The notes under the pieces were generated by a model, which was not told the DNA's origin, did no database searches, and saw nothing but the letters and a program-made list of their open reading frames with translations. A stretch of DNA of 9,771 nt, from assembly GCA_025356735.1 (NCBI GenBank), contig JANXRT010000101.1:1-9771 (forward strand). The letters run 5' to 3'. Positions 1 to 6,306 of the stretch are shown piece after piece; positions within the stretch are counted from its first letter, which is position 1, and each line of letters opens with the position of its first letter. The translations under genes and the position numbers were made by a program. Source of the stretch: Acetobacteraceae bacterium. Its GTDB lineage: Bacteria; Pseudomonadota; Alphaproteobacteria; Acetobacterales; Acetobacteraceae.

Positions 1-314
1 GCGGCTATTCCCTGTCCGACCTGCCGATCCTGCAGCTGTTCGGCATCGCGTCTGCCTTCGCCTCCAGCCTCGTGCTGTCGCTGTTCGTGCAAAGCGAGGC
101 GAGCGCAAGCCAGTACGCCTCGCCCGGCCTGCTATGGCTGATCGTGCCGCTGCTGCTGTTCTGGCAATGCCGCATGTGGCTCGCCGGCGCGCGCGGCTAC
201 ATGCACCACGACCCGATCGTCTATGCGGCCCGCGACCACGTGTCGTGGGCGATCAGCATCGCGGTCGGCGCGGTGCTGATCGCCGCCAAGTCGCTATCCA
301 TTTTCGATGGTTAG
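1..314 (+). CDS. UbiA-type prenyltransferase, C-terminal fragment
   Basis: Only the last ~103 codons are in the window, reading from base 3 to the TAG at 312-314; the start lies upstream. The translation is strongly hydrophobic, with about three membrane segments (residues ~10-30, ~40-56 and ~84-99 of the fragment). Between the last two is a polar loop containing CRMWLAGARGYMHHDP and VYAARDHVSW. This matches the loop near the C-terminus of UbiA-family proteins, where a Cys/Arg-rich helix is followed by RGxMHxDPxVxAxxD. In many alphaproteobacteria this form is fused to an N-terminal HAD-like domain, but that part cannot be seen here. UbiA enzymes move isoprenoid chains onto acceptors at the inner membrane; the acceptor cannot be told from this piece. 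It ends normally and converges with the membrane protein at 1841-408. Codon use is typical of the high-GC core genome, unlike the next segment. Confidence 0.75.
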   Translation, partial: GYSLSDLPILQLFGIASAFASSLVLSLFVQSEASASQYASPGLLWLIVPLLLFWQCRMWLAGARGYMHHDPIVYAARDHVSWAISIAVGAVLIAAKSLSIFDG

Positions 315-407
315 AGCTGACTTGTTCTTGGAACTCACGGTCAGGCCTCAGACTGATAAATGATCGTGACGAGACAATTTCATATGAATACAATAAGAGA
401 CGTTCGC
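315..407. other. Convergent intergenic gap, left edge of the low-GC segment
   Basis: This 93-bp gap lies between two genes that end towards each other. Its base composition drops clearly compared with the UbiA fragment on the left. It contains a 10-bp perfect palindrome, TTCATATGAA (379-388), but no GC-rich stem followed by a T run, so I cannot point to an intrinsic terminator. No tRNA end or obvious attachment-site core was seen. Confidence 0.4.
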
Positions 408-1841
408 CTATCGCGTGATCTGATAAATCCGAATTTTGTCGTTTTCGAAAATACACTTCAAACGTGGGCTGTTCTCCGTAAGAATAGCGCCCAGCTCAGC
501 AGTTTTGGGCGACGCATCTTGTCTTTCCTCCAGCAGATAACCGGCTTTCACGTCTTGGGCGGAAGCCCAGAACGACTGTGATGTCGGATGTTTGGGCCAT
601 ATGCTGGCCCGGTACCCAGTGGCAAACGCCATCAGCCGAGGCTTACGCGTCAGCAGAATTTCGTCTGAATCCATATGCGTGCGAACGAAGTCGAACATCT
701 GGCGGCTGGATGCATCCGCAGTATGGGTGCGAGGCTGCTCCATCTGGTCATGCACGAGATAAAAAGGCGTGTAGAGGCATCCGAAGAAAACCAGCACGAT
801 GCCCTGTGACGCGACCGGCGCCGCAAACCTGGACACCACGATCTGGCAACCCTTGATCATATATAGCAGGAGGAACGGGAAGATCGGCAGAAGGTAACGC
901 AGACTTTCCAGGTGCACGGGAAAGAAGACCAGAAGTGCCAGGTATCCAATTACAAAAACATCGACTTCGGTGACCTGCGCCCGGATAGCCACCAGAAATC
1001 CGAAGACGATGGCCGCCAGCAGCACAACAAGCACCAGCGCGTTGACGGTGTAGCCGAACTCCAGTCCAATACCGTACGATACTGCCGTGCCATAGGCGGA
1101 TAACGCACCAAGAAGCCAGCTTTGCGCCTCGGCTAAATCCATTCGGCTGAAATAGGAAAGATAGGTTGTGCCATCGACATGCAGCCATCTTGATACTGCG
1201 GCTGCGATCACGACTGCCGCCGTGGCTGCCGCCATCGGCAGAAGCTTTCGTTCCGAGCGGACGATTATCGGAGCGATCAGCACTGCGGCTGCCAGCGCGA
1301 TGCCAGCTGTTCGGGTGCGGATCGCCATGACGATGGTTACAACGAGAAGCGTTGCCATTGTTGTCGGCCGATAGCCACGCCGGAGTGCCCCGGCAACGAG
1401 CAGCGCCGTGTAGCACCAGACCATGAACGGAGCCTCGGACATGATACCGTCACGACTGCCGACAAAGGCCGGTGAAGCGCCGCAGATCATGACAAGGACG
1501 ATTGGCCAACCGGGCGGCATTCGCGTGTGCGCAATCAGGTAGAGCGTTACCAGCGTCAGCGCGAGCAGCAAGGCGTTCACCGCCTTGATTACGAAGATGT
1601 TCATACCCACCAGCGTCAGCACTGGCACAAGGATCAACGGATAGCCGGGCGGATAGGATCGGGGCGAGATCAGTGTCTTTAGCGGGTTGGAAATGTAAGG
1701 CGTATCCGCGTAGGGCACTCCAGACAGCAGATTACGGGCATGCATGAGATAGAGCGTGTAGCCCTCTGCGCTCCAGCTTTCCTCCGACCTCAACATGGAG
1801 AGACACACAAGGCCAATGATAAGCGAGACGACAATCGCCAC
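408..1841 (-). CDS. Polytopic membrane protein, GT-C (ArnT/PMT-like) glycosyltransferase candidate
   Basis: A 477-residue protein read from a GTG at 1841 to a TAG at 410-408. It has about ten hydrophobic helices (for example residues 2-17, 66-84, 86-105, 112-127, 138-153, 163-173, 180-194, 202-216, 266-287, 296-309, 314-331, 347-362) and a soluble C-terminal tail from ~365. The layout fits GT-C glycosyltransferases, which use polyprenyl-phosphate sugars on the periplasmic side: a long first loop with YLMHARNLLSGVPYADTPY (residues 31-49), then SYPPGYPLIL (62-71), SEAPF (135-139), RTRTAG (175-180) and LRYLLPIFPFLLL (314-326). The usual acidic pair in loop 1 is not clear; EE (20-21) or E26 could serve. 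The tail has a segment with LLTRKPRLMAFATGYR. Family membership is inferred from topology and motifs; the substrate is unknown. No good ribosome site precedes the GTG, and the N-terminus is uncertain. Base composition is less GC-rich than in neighbouring genes, suggesting acquisition. Confidence 0.65.
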   Translation of the reverse strand: MAIVVSLIIGLVCLSMLRSEESWSAEGYTLYLMHARNLLSGVPYADTPYISNPLKTLISPRSYPPGYPLILVPVLTLVGMNIFVIKAVNALLLALTLVTLYLIAHTRMPPGWPIVLVMICGASPAFVGSRDGIMSEAPFMVWCYTALLVAGALRRGYRPTTMATLLVVTIVMAIRTRTAGIALAAAVLIAPIIVRSERKLLPMAAATAAVVIAAAVSRWLHVDGTTYLSYFSRMDLAEAQSWLLGALSAYGTAVSYGIGLEFGYTVNALVLVVLLAAIVFGFLVAIRAQVTEVDVFVIGYLALLVFFPVHLESLRYLLPIFPFLLLYMIKGCQIVVSRFAAPVASQGIVLVFFGCLYTPFYLVHDQMEQPRTHTADASSRQMFDFVRTHMDSDEILLTRKPRLMAFATGYRASIWPKHPTSQSFWASAQDVKAGYLLEERQDASPKTAELGAILTENSPRLKCIFENDKIRIYQITR

Positions 1842-2464
1842 AGCCAGCCAAGGGTCCTTGGAGGCGAGTTGCCTTCTAGTGGGGCATCTGGCAATTCAGA
1901 CGAGGGCCCCAACCCGGTAAAACGGTTTAGATCACTGTCGCCACGCCTATTCTTGCTTGAAACGGGCATGATAATAGGTCAACCGCTACGAAAAAATTCC
2001 TAGCCACCTCAACTAACACATTAGCTACTGGAATGCGTGTGTTATAAAAGACCAAGAATGATTGGATCGTCAGCACGCGATAAAAGATGATATCAAAGGT
2101 CGGCGCGAAAGTCTGATCGAATCCTCTAATTGCAAGTTGCGGCCTTTACTGCTGTGGAGCGGGCATAGGCCGCGTGGATCCAGCTCACGCACTAACATGC
2201 CCTTTGGAGGGCAAGTCCGAACTCTTTCTCTTTAGCTCTCCTGGCGGTAGGCTGCTGCAAAAGCAGGTGGAGTACCGGGATGAAGTTTAGCGTGTCCTAC
2301 GAAGGTCAACCGCCAGGGCCATCGACGGAAGGCAGCGTGCAAGCGGGATTGATGGGTGGGAGCAACGACGTTTGCGCGCACCTGGTCGGGCATTTCGTGC
2401 CGCTGACGTTGGTGCAGCCGGAAGTTCGATTGGCGGAGAAAGATTGGGGCACGCGGGCTGACAA
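1842..2464. other. Long gene-poor stretch, locally AT-rich
   Basis: About 620 bp without a convincing conserved gene. From ~1980 to ~2100 GC falls to about 40%, against about 70% in flanking core genes; this is the likely promoter zone of the membrane protein on the minus strand, though I cannot fix -35/-10 boxes with confidence. A short hairpin lies at 2198-2213 (TGCCCT, loop TTGG, AGGGCA) and another at about 2252-2266 (CTGCT, loop GCAAA, AGCAG). The part from ~2230 to 2464 has returned to higher GC and holds a 62-codon ORF described separately. No tRNA, terminal inverted repeat or transposase motif was recognised. Confidence 0.5.
2198..2213. repeat. Short GC-rich hairpin similar to the 4.5-kb repeat
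   Basis: A perfect 6-bp stem, TGCCCT (2198-2203) with AGGGCA (2208-2213), closed by a TTGG loop. The ten bases TGCCCTTTGG (2198-2207) recur exactly at 4515-4524 inside the hairpin cluster, so this may be a degraded copy of the same intergenic repeat. It has no T run, so an intrinsic terminator role is unlikely. Confidence 0.35.
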
Positions 2465-2468
2465 GTGA
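2280..2468 (+). CDS. Doubtful 62-residue ORF upstream of LLM gene
   Basis: An ATG ORF of 62 codons. A Shine-Dalgarno-like GGTGGAG (2265-2271) sits 8 nt before the ATG. Its TGA (2466-2468) overlaps the GTG of the next gene as GTGA, the usual pattern of translational coupling. The product begins MKFSVSYEGQPPG and has no hydrophobic helix, signal peptide or motif I recognise. Third-position GC is roughly 70%, below the almost 90% of neighbouring core genes, so coding potential is only moderate. It could be a real small protein, a leader peptide setting translation of the LLM gene, or a chance ORF in rearranged DNA. A hairpin (CTGCT/AGCAG, about 2252-2266) touches the ribosome site. Confidence 0.25.
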   Translation: MKFSVSYEGQPPGPSTEGSVQAGLMGGSNDVCAHLVGHFVPLTLVQPEVRLAEKDWGTRADK

Positions 2469-3520
2469 CTCCCGTGCAGTTTGCTTTACAAGGCGTCGAG
2501 TTCGGCGTGTTCGACCACATGGATCGCGGCCAGGGATCGCTCGGCGCGATGTACGAAAGCCGGCTTGGCCTGGTCGAGGCCTACGACCAAGCCGGGTTCT
2601 ACGGCTACCATGTCGCCGAACATCACTCGACGCCGCTCGGCATCGCGCCATCGCCGTCGGTGTTCCTGTCGGCCGTGGCTCAACGCACCAAACGCCTGCG
2701 ATTCGGGCCGCTGGTCTATACCTTGCCGCTGTATAACCCGCTGCGACTGATCGACGAGATCTGCATGCTCGACCAGATGAGCGGCGGGCGGATGATGCTC
2801 GGCGTCGGGCGCGGCATCTCGCCGGTCGAGCTCGGGCTTTGGGGTCTCGACACGGACGCCTCGCCGGCGATGTATGCCGAGGCGCTGGAAGTGGTCCTGA
2901 AGGGCCTCATCTCGACCGAGCTCAGTTTCACCGGAAAATACTACAACTACGACCGCGTGCCGATGGTGCTGGAGCCGGTGCAGCGTCCGCATCCGCCGCT
3001 CTGGTACGGCGTCTCGCGGCCAGAGGCGATCGACTGGTGCGTCGCCAACCGGGTCAACGTCGTGGCCAGCCTGTCGGGTGCGGCAATGCGGGCGCTGACC
3101 GACCGCTACCGTGCGGCATGGGCGGCAGCCGGGCGGCCAGCCGACACGCTGCCGATGATGGGCGCCAGCCGGCACGTGGTGGTGGCGGAAACGGACGCCG
3201 AGGCGCTGGACATCGCGCGGCGCGGCTATCCAAAGTGGCGTGAGAGCTTCCTGCACCTGTGGCTGACGCGCAGCAGCCTGCTGCCGAACCCGGCCGCGAT
3301 CTTCCCCGAGACGTTCGACGAGGTCGAGGCGCAGGGCCGCGGCGTCGCCGGATCGCCGGGCAAGGTGCTAGATGCCCTGCGCCGCGCGGTAGGGGAGGGC
3401 GGGCTGAACTACATGCTGTGCCGGTTCGCCTTCGGCGACATTTCCGACGCGGAGTCGCGGCAGTCGGTCGAGTTGTTCGCGCGCGAGGTGATGCCTGCCT
3501 TTGCGCTGGTTCCGGCATGA
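2465..3520 (+). CDS. LLM-class flavin-dependent oxidoreductase (luciferase-like)
   Basis: A 351-residue member of the bacterial luciferase-like monooxygenase superfamily, a TIM-barrel that uses reduced FMN or F420. Visible family marks are FGVFDHMDRG (residues 13-22, first strand), YHVAEHH (48-54, at the active site), GPLVYTLPLYNPLRLIDEICMLD (81-103) and SGGRMMLGVGRG (106-117). A conserved ending with GGLNYMLCRFAFGD lies at 312-325. Length is normal for the LuxA-like branch. The substrate is unknown. The start is uncertain: an in-frame TGA at 2459-2461 limits it to GTG 2465, GTG 2474 or ATG 2519, and none has a strong ribosome site. In relatives the homology begins at about residue 11-12, so the first ten residues may be encoded by sequence joined at a rearrangement. 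It lies 51 bp upstream of a second LLM gene and is probably co-transcribed with it. Confidence 0.88.
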   Translation: MTPVQFALQGVEFGVFDHMDRGQGSLGAMYESRLGLVEAYDQAGFYGYHVAEHHSTPLGIAPSPSVFLSAVAQRTKRLRFGPLVYTLPLYNPLRLIDEICMLDQMSGGRMMLGVGRGISPVELGLWGLDTDASPAMYAEALEVVLKGLISTELSFTGKYYNYDRVPMVLEPVQRPHPPLWYGVSRPEAIDWCVANRVNVVASLSGAAMRALTDRYRAAWAAAGRPADTLPMMGASRHVVVAETDAEALDIARRGYPKWRESFLHLWLTRSSLLPNPAAIFPETFDEVEAQGRGVAGSPGKVLDALRRAVGEGGLNYMLCRFAFGDISDAESRQSVELFAREVMPAFALVPA

Positions 3521-3571
3521 CGAGCCGGTTGCTGCTTTGGTCAATCGCCCGAAATTTCATAGGATAACTTC

Positions 3572-4429
3572 ATGCAGCTTGGAAGGTTAGGCGTCTGGAA
3601 CCCGAATGACCGGCTGTCGCCGCCGGAGCTGATACGGCTGCTGAAGGCGTCCGAGGACCTCGGCTACACCGCGCTGTGGTATCCGGAGGCGGTTGGCTAC
3701 GAAGCGTTCTCCAGCGCCAGCTTCATGCTGGCGCACAGCACCACGCTGAAGATCGGCAGCTCGATCGCCAACATCTATGCGCGCGATCCCTTCACCGCGC
3801 GCCGTGGCCTCATCGGCCTGAACCGGATGTACAACGATCGGTTCGTGCTCGGGCTGGGCGTCAGCCACGCGCCGATGGTCGAGGCGCGCGGGCACGGCTA
3901 CGCGAAGCCGGTGCCGGCGATGCGGGACTATCTCGACCGCATGCAGCAGGACGCGCCGGACGCCGGCGAGTGGCAGGTGATGCTGGCGGCGCTCGGGCCG
4001 GTGATGATGCGGCTGGCATTCGAGCGGTCGATGGGCGCGCTCCCCGCCAACTCGACGCCGGAACACACGCGCCGCGCGGCGGCGGTAATGCCGCCGGGCA
4101 AGCATCTGGCGGTGGCGCAGAAATTCATCTTCGAGACCGATGCCGATCGCGCCCGGGCGATCGGGCGCCGCGAGCTGGCGCCGTACCTGGCGATGTCCAA
4201 CTACGTCTCCCACTGGCAGCGGCTGGGATACACGGAGGCGGAGCTGGCGGGCGGCGGGGCGGACCGGTTCATCGACGCGATGGTCAACTGGGGCACGGTC
4301 GAGCAGGTCAAGCAGCAGGTCCGCGCGCATTTCGATGCTGGGGCAACGCATATCTGCATCCGGCCGGTGCATGCGGATGGCGACTATGCCGCGCGGGATG
4401 CGATGCTAAAGGTTATGGCAGACCTTTAA
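3572..4429 (+). CDS. LLM-class oxidoreductase, TIGR03620-like (F420-type)
   Basis: A 285-residue luciferase-like protein from a different subfamily than its neighbour. It opens with LGRLGVWNPNDRLSPPEL and has ALWYPEAVGYE (34-44), SSIANIYARDPFTARRG (63-79) and the distinctive block RFVLGLGVSHAPMVEARGHGY (90-110) followed by KPVPAMRDYLDRM (112-124). That block is what I associate with the MSMEG_4141-type family named as probable F420-dependent oxidoreductases; in proteobacteria the cofactor may be FMN instead, which the sequence cannot settle. The C-terminal part has GTVEQVKQQVRAHFDAGATH (241-260), the usual LLM segment closing the barrel. AGGA (3561-3564) lies 7 nt before the ATG, a good ribosome site. 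The protein ends 11 bp before the hairpin cluster. Substrate unknown; tandem placement with another LLM enzyme suggests linked reactions or a shared substrate class. Confidence 0.87.
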   Translation: MQLGRLGVWNPNDRLSPPELIRLLKASEDLGYTALWYPEAVGYEAFSSASFMLAHSTTLKIGSSIANIYARDPFTARRGLIGLNRMYNDRFVLGLGVSHAPMVEARGHGYAKPVPAMRDYLDRMQQDAPDAGEWQVMLAALGPVMMRLAFERSMGALPANSTPEHTRRAAAVMPPGKHLAVAQKFIFETDADRARAIGRRELAPYLAMSNYVSHWQRLGYTEAELAGGGADRFIDAMVNWGTVEQVKQQVRAHFDAGATHICIRPVHADGDYAARDAMLKVMADL

Positions 4430-4440
4430 AAAGTAAGTAT

Positions 4441-4476
4441 GGGGCGCTGGCCCAAACCCCGCCGGGGTAGCGCCCC
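4441..4476. terminator. GC-rich hairpin 1 between convergent genes
   Basis: GGGGCGCT (4441-4448) pairs with AGCGCCCC (4469-4476), and a second stem CCCC/GGGG (4457-4460 with 4464-4467) sits inside. It begins 11 bp after the stop of the LLM gene. No T run follows, so if it ends transcripts it does so by structure alone, or it acts as a 3' stabilising element for both converging transcripts. Confidence 0.5.
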
Positions 4477-4506
4477 GGGGCGCATCCGAAAGTAAAGGGA
4501 GTCCAG

Positions 4507-4546
4507 AGGGCGACTGCCCTTTGGCGGGTCCAGGGCAGAGCCCTGG
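4507..4546. repeat. Paired palindromes of an intergenic repeat
   Basis: Two stems sit side by side: AGGGC/GCCCT (4507-4511 with 4516-4520, loop GACT) and CCAGGGC/GCCCTGG (4530-4536 with 4540-4546, loop AGA). The second stops 2 bp before the last codon of the minus-strand hydrolase gene. Arrays of GTCCAGGG-type palindromes between genes are, to my knowledge, common in Acetobacteraceae-like genomes, so this is probably a copy of a dispersed repeat that may also work as a bidirectional terminator. Confidence 0.55.
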
Positions 4547-4548
4547 CC

Positions 4549-5274
4549 TTACTTCAGCGTCTCGTTGAACAATTCCTGCATCGACGCCCAGGACCGCGCA
4601 TCCGCCTCGGCGTTGTAGCGGATCGCATTCGGCATGTTGGCCGCGGCGGCCTGCTCATTGGTGAAGCTGTGCACCGTGTTGCCGTACAGGTGCATCTGCC
4701 AATCGGCGCCGGCGGCGCGCATCTCGGCCTCGAACGCGGCGCGCTGATCGGCCGGGATCATCGGATCGTCGGCGCCGATGCAAACCAGGACTCGCGCCTG
4801 GATCGGATCGGTCGCCGGCGACTTGCTGGCGAGGCCGCTATGGAAGCCGACGACGGCGCGGACGGCGGCGCGGGCCCGGGCGAGCTCCAGCGACATCGTG
4901 CCGCCAAAGCAGAAGCCGATCGAGGCGATGCGGGCGGGGTCCACCTCAGCCCGGGCGGCAAGCGCCTCAAGCCCGCCGCCGGCACGCGCGCGGGTGCGGG
5001 AAGGATCGGCGAACAGCGGCTCCAGCAGGCCGATCGCCTCCGGCAGGCCGGTCGGCTGGTAGGCGTTGCCGTACAGGTCGCAAGCCAGCGCCACGTAGCC
5101 GAGGCTGGCCAGACGCCTGGCGCGTGAGATCGCGTGCTCGCCCAGCCCGAACGCCTCGGGGAACACCAGAACGCCGGCGCGCCTGCCCGACGGCAGGCCG
5201 GCGGCGGGGTCGAAGAACAGCTGGCTTTGCATCGTCAGGCCGTCGGCAACGTAGGTCAGCGTCTCGTTCTGCAT
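4549..5274 (-). CDS. Dienelactone hydrolase family protein
   Basis: An alpha/beta-hydrolase of 241 residues. I choose the ATG at 5274 because GGGAG lies 7 nt upstream of it, while the earlier in-frame ATG at 5328 (18 residues longer) has no ribosome site and adds an unconserved tail. The dienelactone hydrolase signature is complete: VLVFPEAFGL (35-44) with Glu40, IGFCFGG (119-125) with nucleophile Cys122, GADDPMIP (167-174) supplying the acid, and YGNTVHSFT (197-205) with His202. The family hydrolyses ester or lactone bonds; classical members open dienelactone in chlorocatechol breakdown, but many stand-alone homologues have unknown substrates. No aromatic-degradation genes are nearby, so a catabolic role is not supported here. 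The gene follows ygfZ on the same strand after 73 bp and is probably co-transcribed. It ends in the hairpin cluster, facing the LLM gene. Confidence 0.88.
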   Translation of the reverse strand: MQNETLTYVADGLTMQSQLFFDPAAGLPSGRRAGVLVFPEAFGLGEHAISRARRLASLGYVALACDLYGNAYQPTGLPEAIGLLEPLFADPSRTRARAGGGLEALAARAEVDPARIASIGFCFGGTMSLELARARAAVRAVVGFHSGLASKSPATDPIQARVLVCIGADDPMIPADQRAAFEAEMRAAGADWQMHLYGNTVHSFTNEQAAAANMPNAIRYNAEADARSWASMQELFNETLK

Positions 5275-5347
5275 GGTCGCTCTCCCTGGATCGGCAGGTG
5301 AATAAAACGGGTTCTCCGCCATGTCCATGCACAGATCGGCGAGAGGG

Positions 5348-6184
5348 TCAGGAGGGGCGGCTCGCCATCTCGGGCAGGTTCATCCAGGCGGGGATGTCCG
5401 CCCGAAGCGTGGCCTCGCCGCAGCCAAGCGAAAATCCAAGCGCATCGATGCGCAGCACAGCGAGGCCACGCTGGCCGAGCCCGGAGCGCATGGTGCCGAC
5501 CTCCACGCCGTCGCGCAGCACCGGGGTGCCGGGCGTGGGCAGGGCGCCGTCGATGGCGACCGGCACCAGCCGGCGCTTGAGCAGGCCGCGGTATTTGGTC
5601 CGCGCGGTCAGCTCCTGGCCCATGTAGCAGCCCTTGGTCCAGGAAATGCCGTGCAGCTCGTCGAAGCCGGCCTCGAGCAAAACGGTTTTTTCCGGCTCCA
5701 GGTCGCGCCCGCCATCGGGCAGGCCGAGCGCAAGCCGGTGGCGATCGTAGTCGGCCTCGGTCGCCGTTGCGGCAACCGGCAGGTCGGAAAGCAGCCGGAA
5801 GCCGGCGCCGGGCAGCCGCGGATCGGGTGCGGCGATGCCGGGCGGCACGGTCGCGTTCCAGCCGGCATAGACGGAAAGCTCGTCGCGTGCGGCAATCGTC
5901 ACCTGGGCGCGCAGGCGAAACCGCGGCAGCCGGGTCAGCAGCATCGGCATGGCGGCGTGGTCGCAATCGAGCAGCAGCGTGTCGCCGGCGGAGAAAATGA
6001 AGAAGTCGGCGAGGTATTTGCCCTGCGGCGTCAGCAGCGCCGCCCATACCGCGTGTCCCACTGCCGCCGCCTCGACATCGTTCGACACCAGGCCCTGGAG
6101 GAAAGCCACGCGGTCGGCACCGGCGATCTCGACCACGCCGCGGCGGGGCAGGGAGGTGATGCCGGCAAAAGCTTTCATCGACAT
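5348..6184 (-). CDS. ygfZ: YgfZ/GcvT-domain folate-binding protein
   Basis: A 278-residue cytoplasmic protein of the YgfZ/IBA57 family, which resembles the GcvT aminomethyltransferase fold and supports assembly or repair of iron-sulfur enzymes in a folate-dependent way. The family signature KGCYMGQE is at residues 184-191, with the conserved Cys186, followed by LTARTKYRG. The N-terminal part has FLQGLVSNDV (28-37) and LTPQGKYLADFFIF (51-64), typical of the family. GAGG lies 4 nt before the ATG at 6184; a second ATG two codons later (6178) is also possible with a 10-nt spacing. Length is normal for alphaproteobacterial members. It is divergent from the glycosyltransferase gene, with 118 bp between the two starts, and leads into the dienelactone hydrolase gene. 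Confidence 0.92.
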   Translation of the reverse strand: MSMKAFAGITSLPRRGVVEIAGADRVAFLQGLVSNDVEAAAVGHAVWAALLTPQGKYLADFFIFSAGDTLLLDCDHAAMPMLLTRLPRFRLRAQVTIAARDELSVYAGWNATVPPGIAAPDPRLPGAGFRLLSDLPVAATATEADYDRHRLALGLPDGGRDLEPEKTVLLEAGFDELHGISWTKGCYMGQELTARTKYRGLLKRRLVPVAIDGALPTPGTPVLRDGVEVGTMRSGLGQRGLAVLRIDALGFSLGCGEATLRADIPAWMNLPEMASRPS

Positions 6185-6243
6185 GCTGCCTCATCTTGGC
6201 GGTGGCGCGACGTGACACAAGAAGTGGTAGAGAGCGTGCCGAC

Positions 6244-6306
6244 ATGCAGAACACACGCCCTCCCGCCGCCGCGCAACCCGCTACTGTCCTGAAACCCATA
6301 AATTGA
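6244..6306 (+). CDS. Possible 20-codon leader ORF before the glycosyltransferase
   Basis: An ATG ORF beginning MQNTRPPAAA lies in the divergent intergenic region. Its TGA (6304-6306) overlaps the TTG start of the glycosyltransferase as TTGA. A purine-rich GAGAG lies roughly 9 nt before its ATG. No run of one codon suggests classic attenuation. Because the downstream TTG has no ribosome site of its own, coupling through this ORF would explain how it is started, but the ORF is short enough to be chance. Confidence 0.25.
   Translation: MQNTRPPAAAQPATVLKPIN

Noticed and set aside
2040..2050. TATAAA/TATAAC-like box at about 2041-2048 as a promoter -10 element
   Set aside because: No acceptable -35 box lies at 16-18 bp on either strand; AT-rich DNA alone is not enough to call a promoter.
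2117..2288. An open frame of about 57 codons ending at the TAG near 2286-2288, considered as a gene remnant
   Set aside because: It has no suitable start with a ribosome site, codon use is not that of local genes, and I recognise no family.
315..2470. Similar GCTGACTTGT (315-324) and GCTGACAAGT (about 2457-2466) at the two edges of the low-GC segment, as a possible target duplication
   Set aside because: Only 8 of 10 bases match and the similarity does not extend, so it is within chance expectation.
2486..3256. A 256-codon minus-strand frame opposite the first LLM gene
   Set aside because: The sense strand encodes a complete luciferase-like protein; the antisense product is His/Arg-rich with no conserved features.
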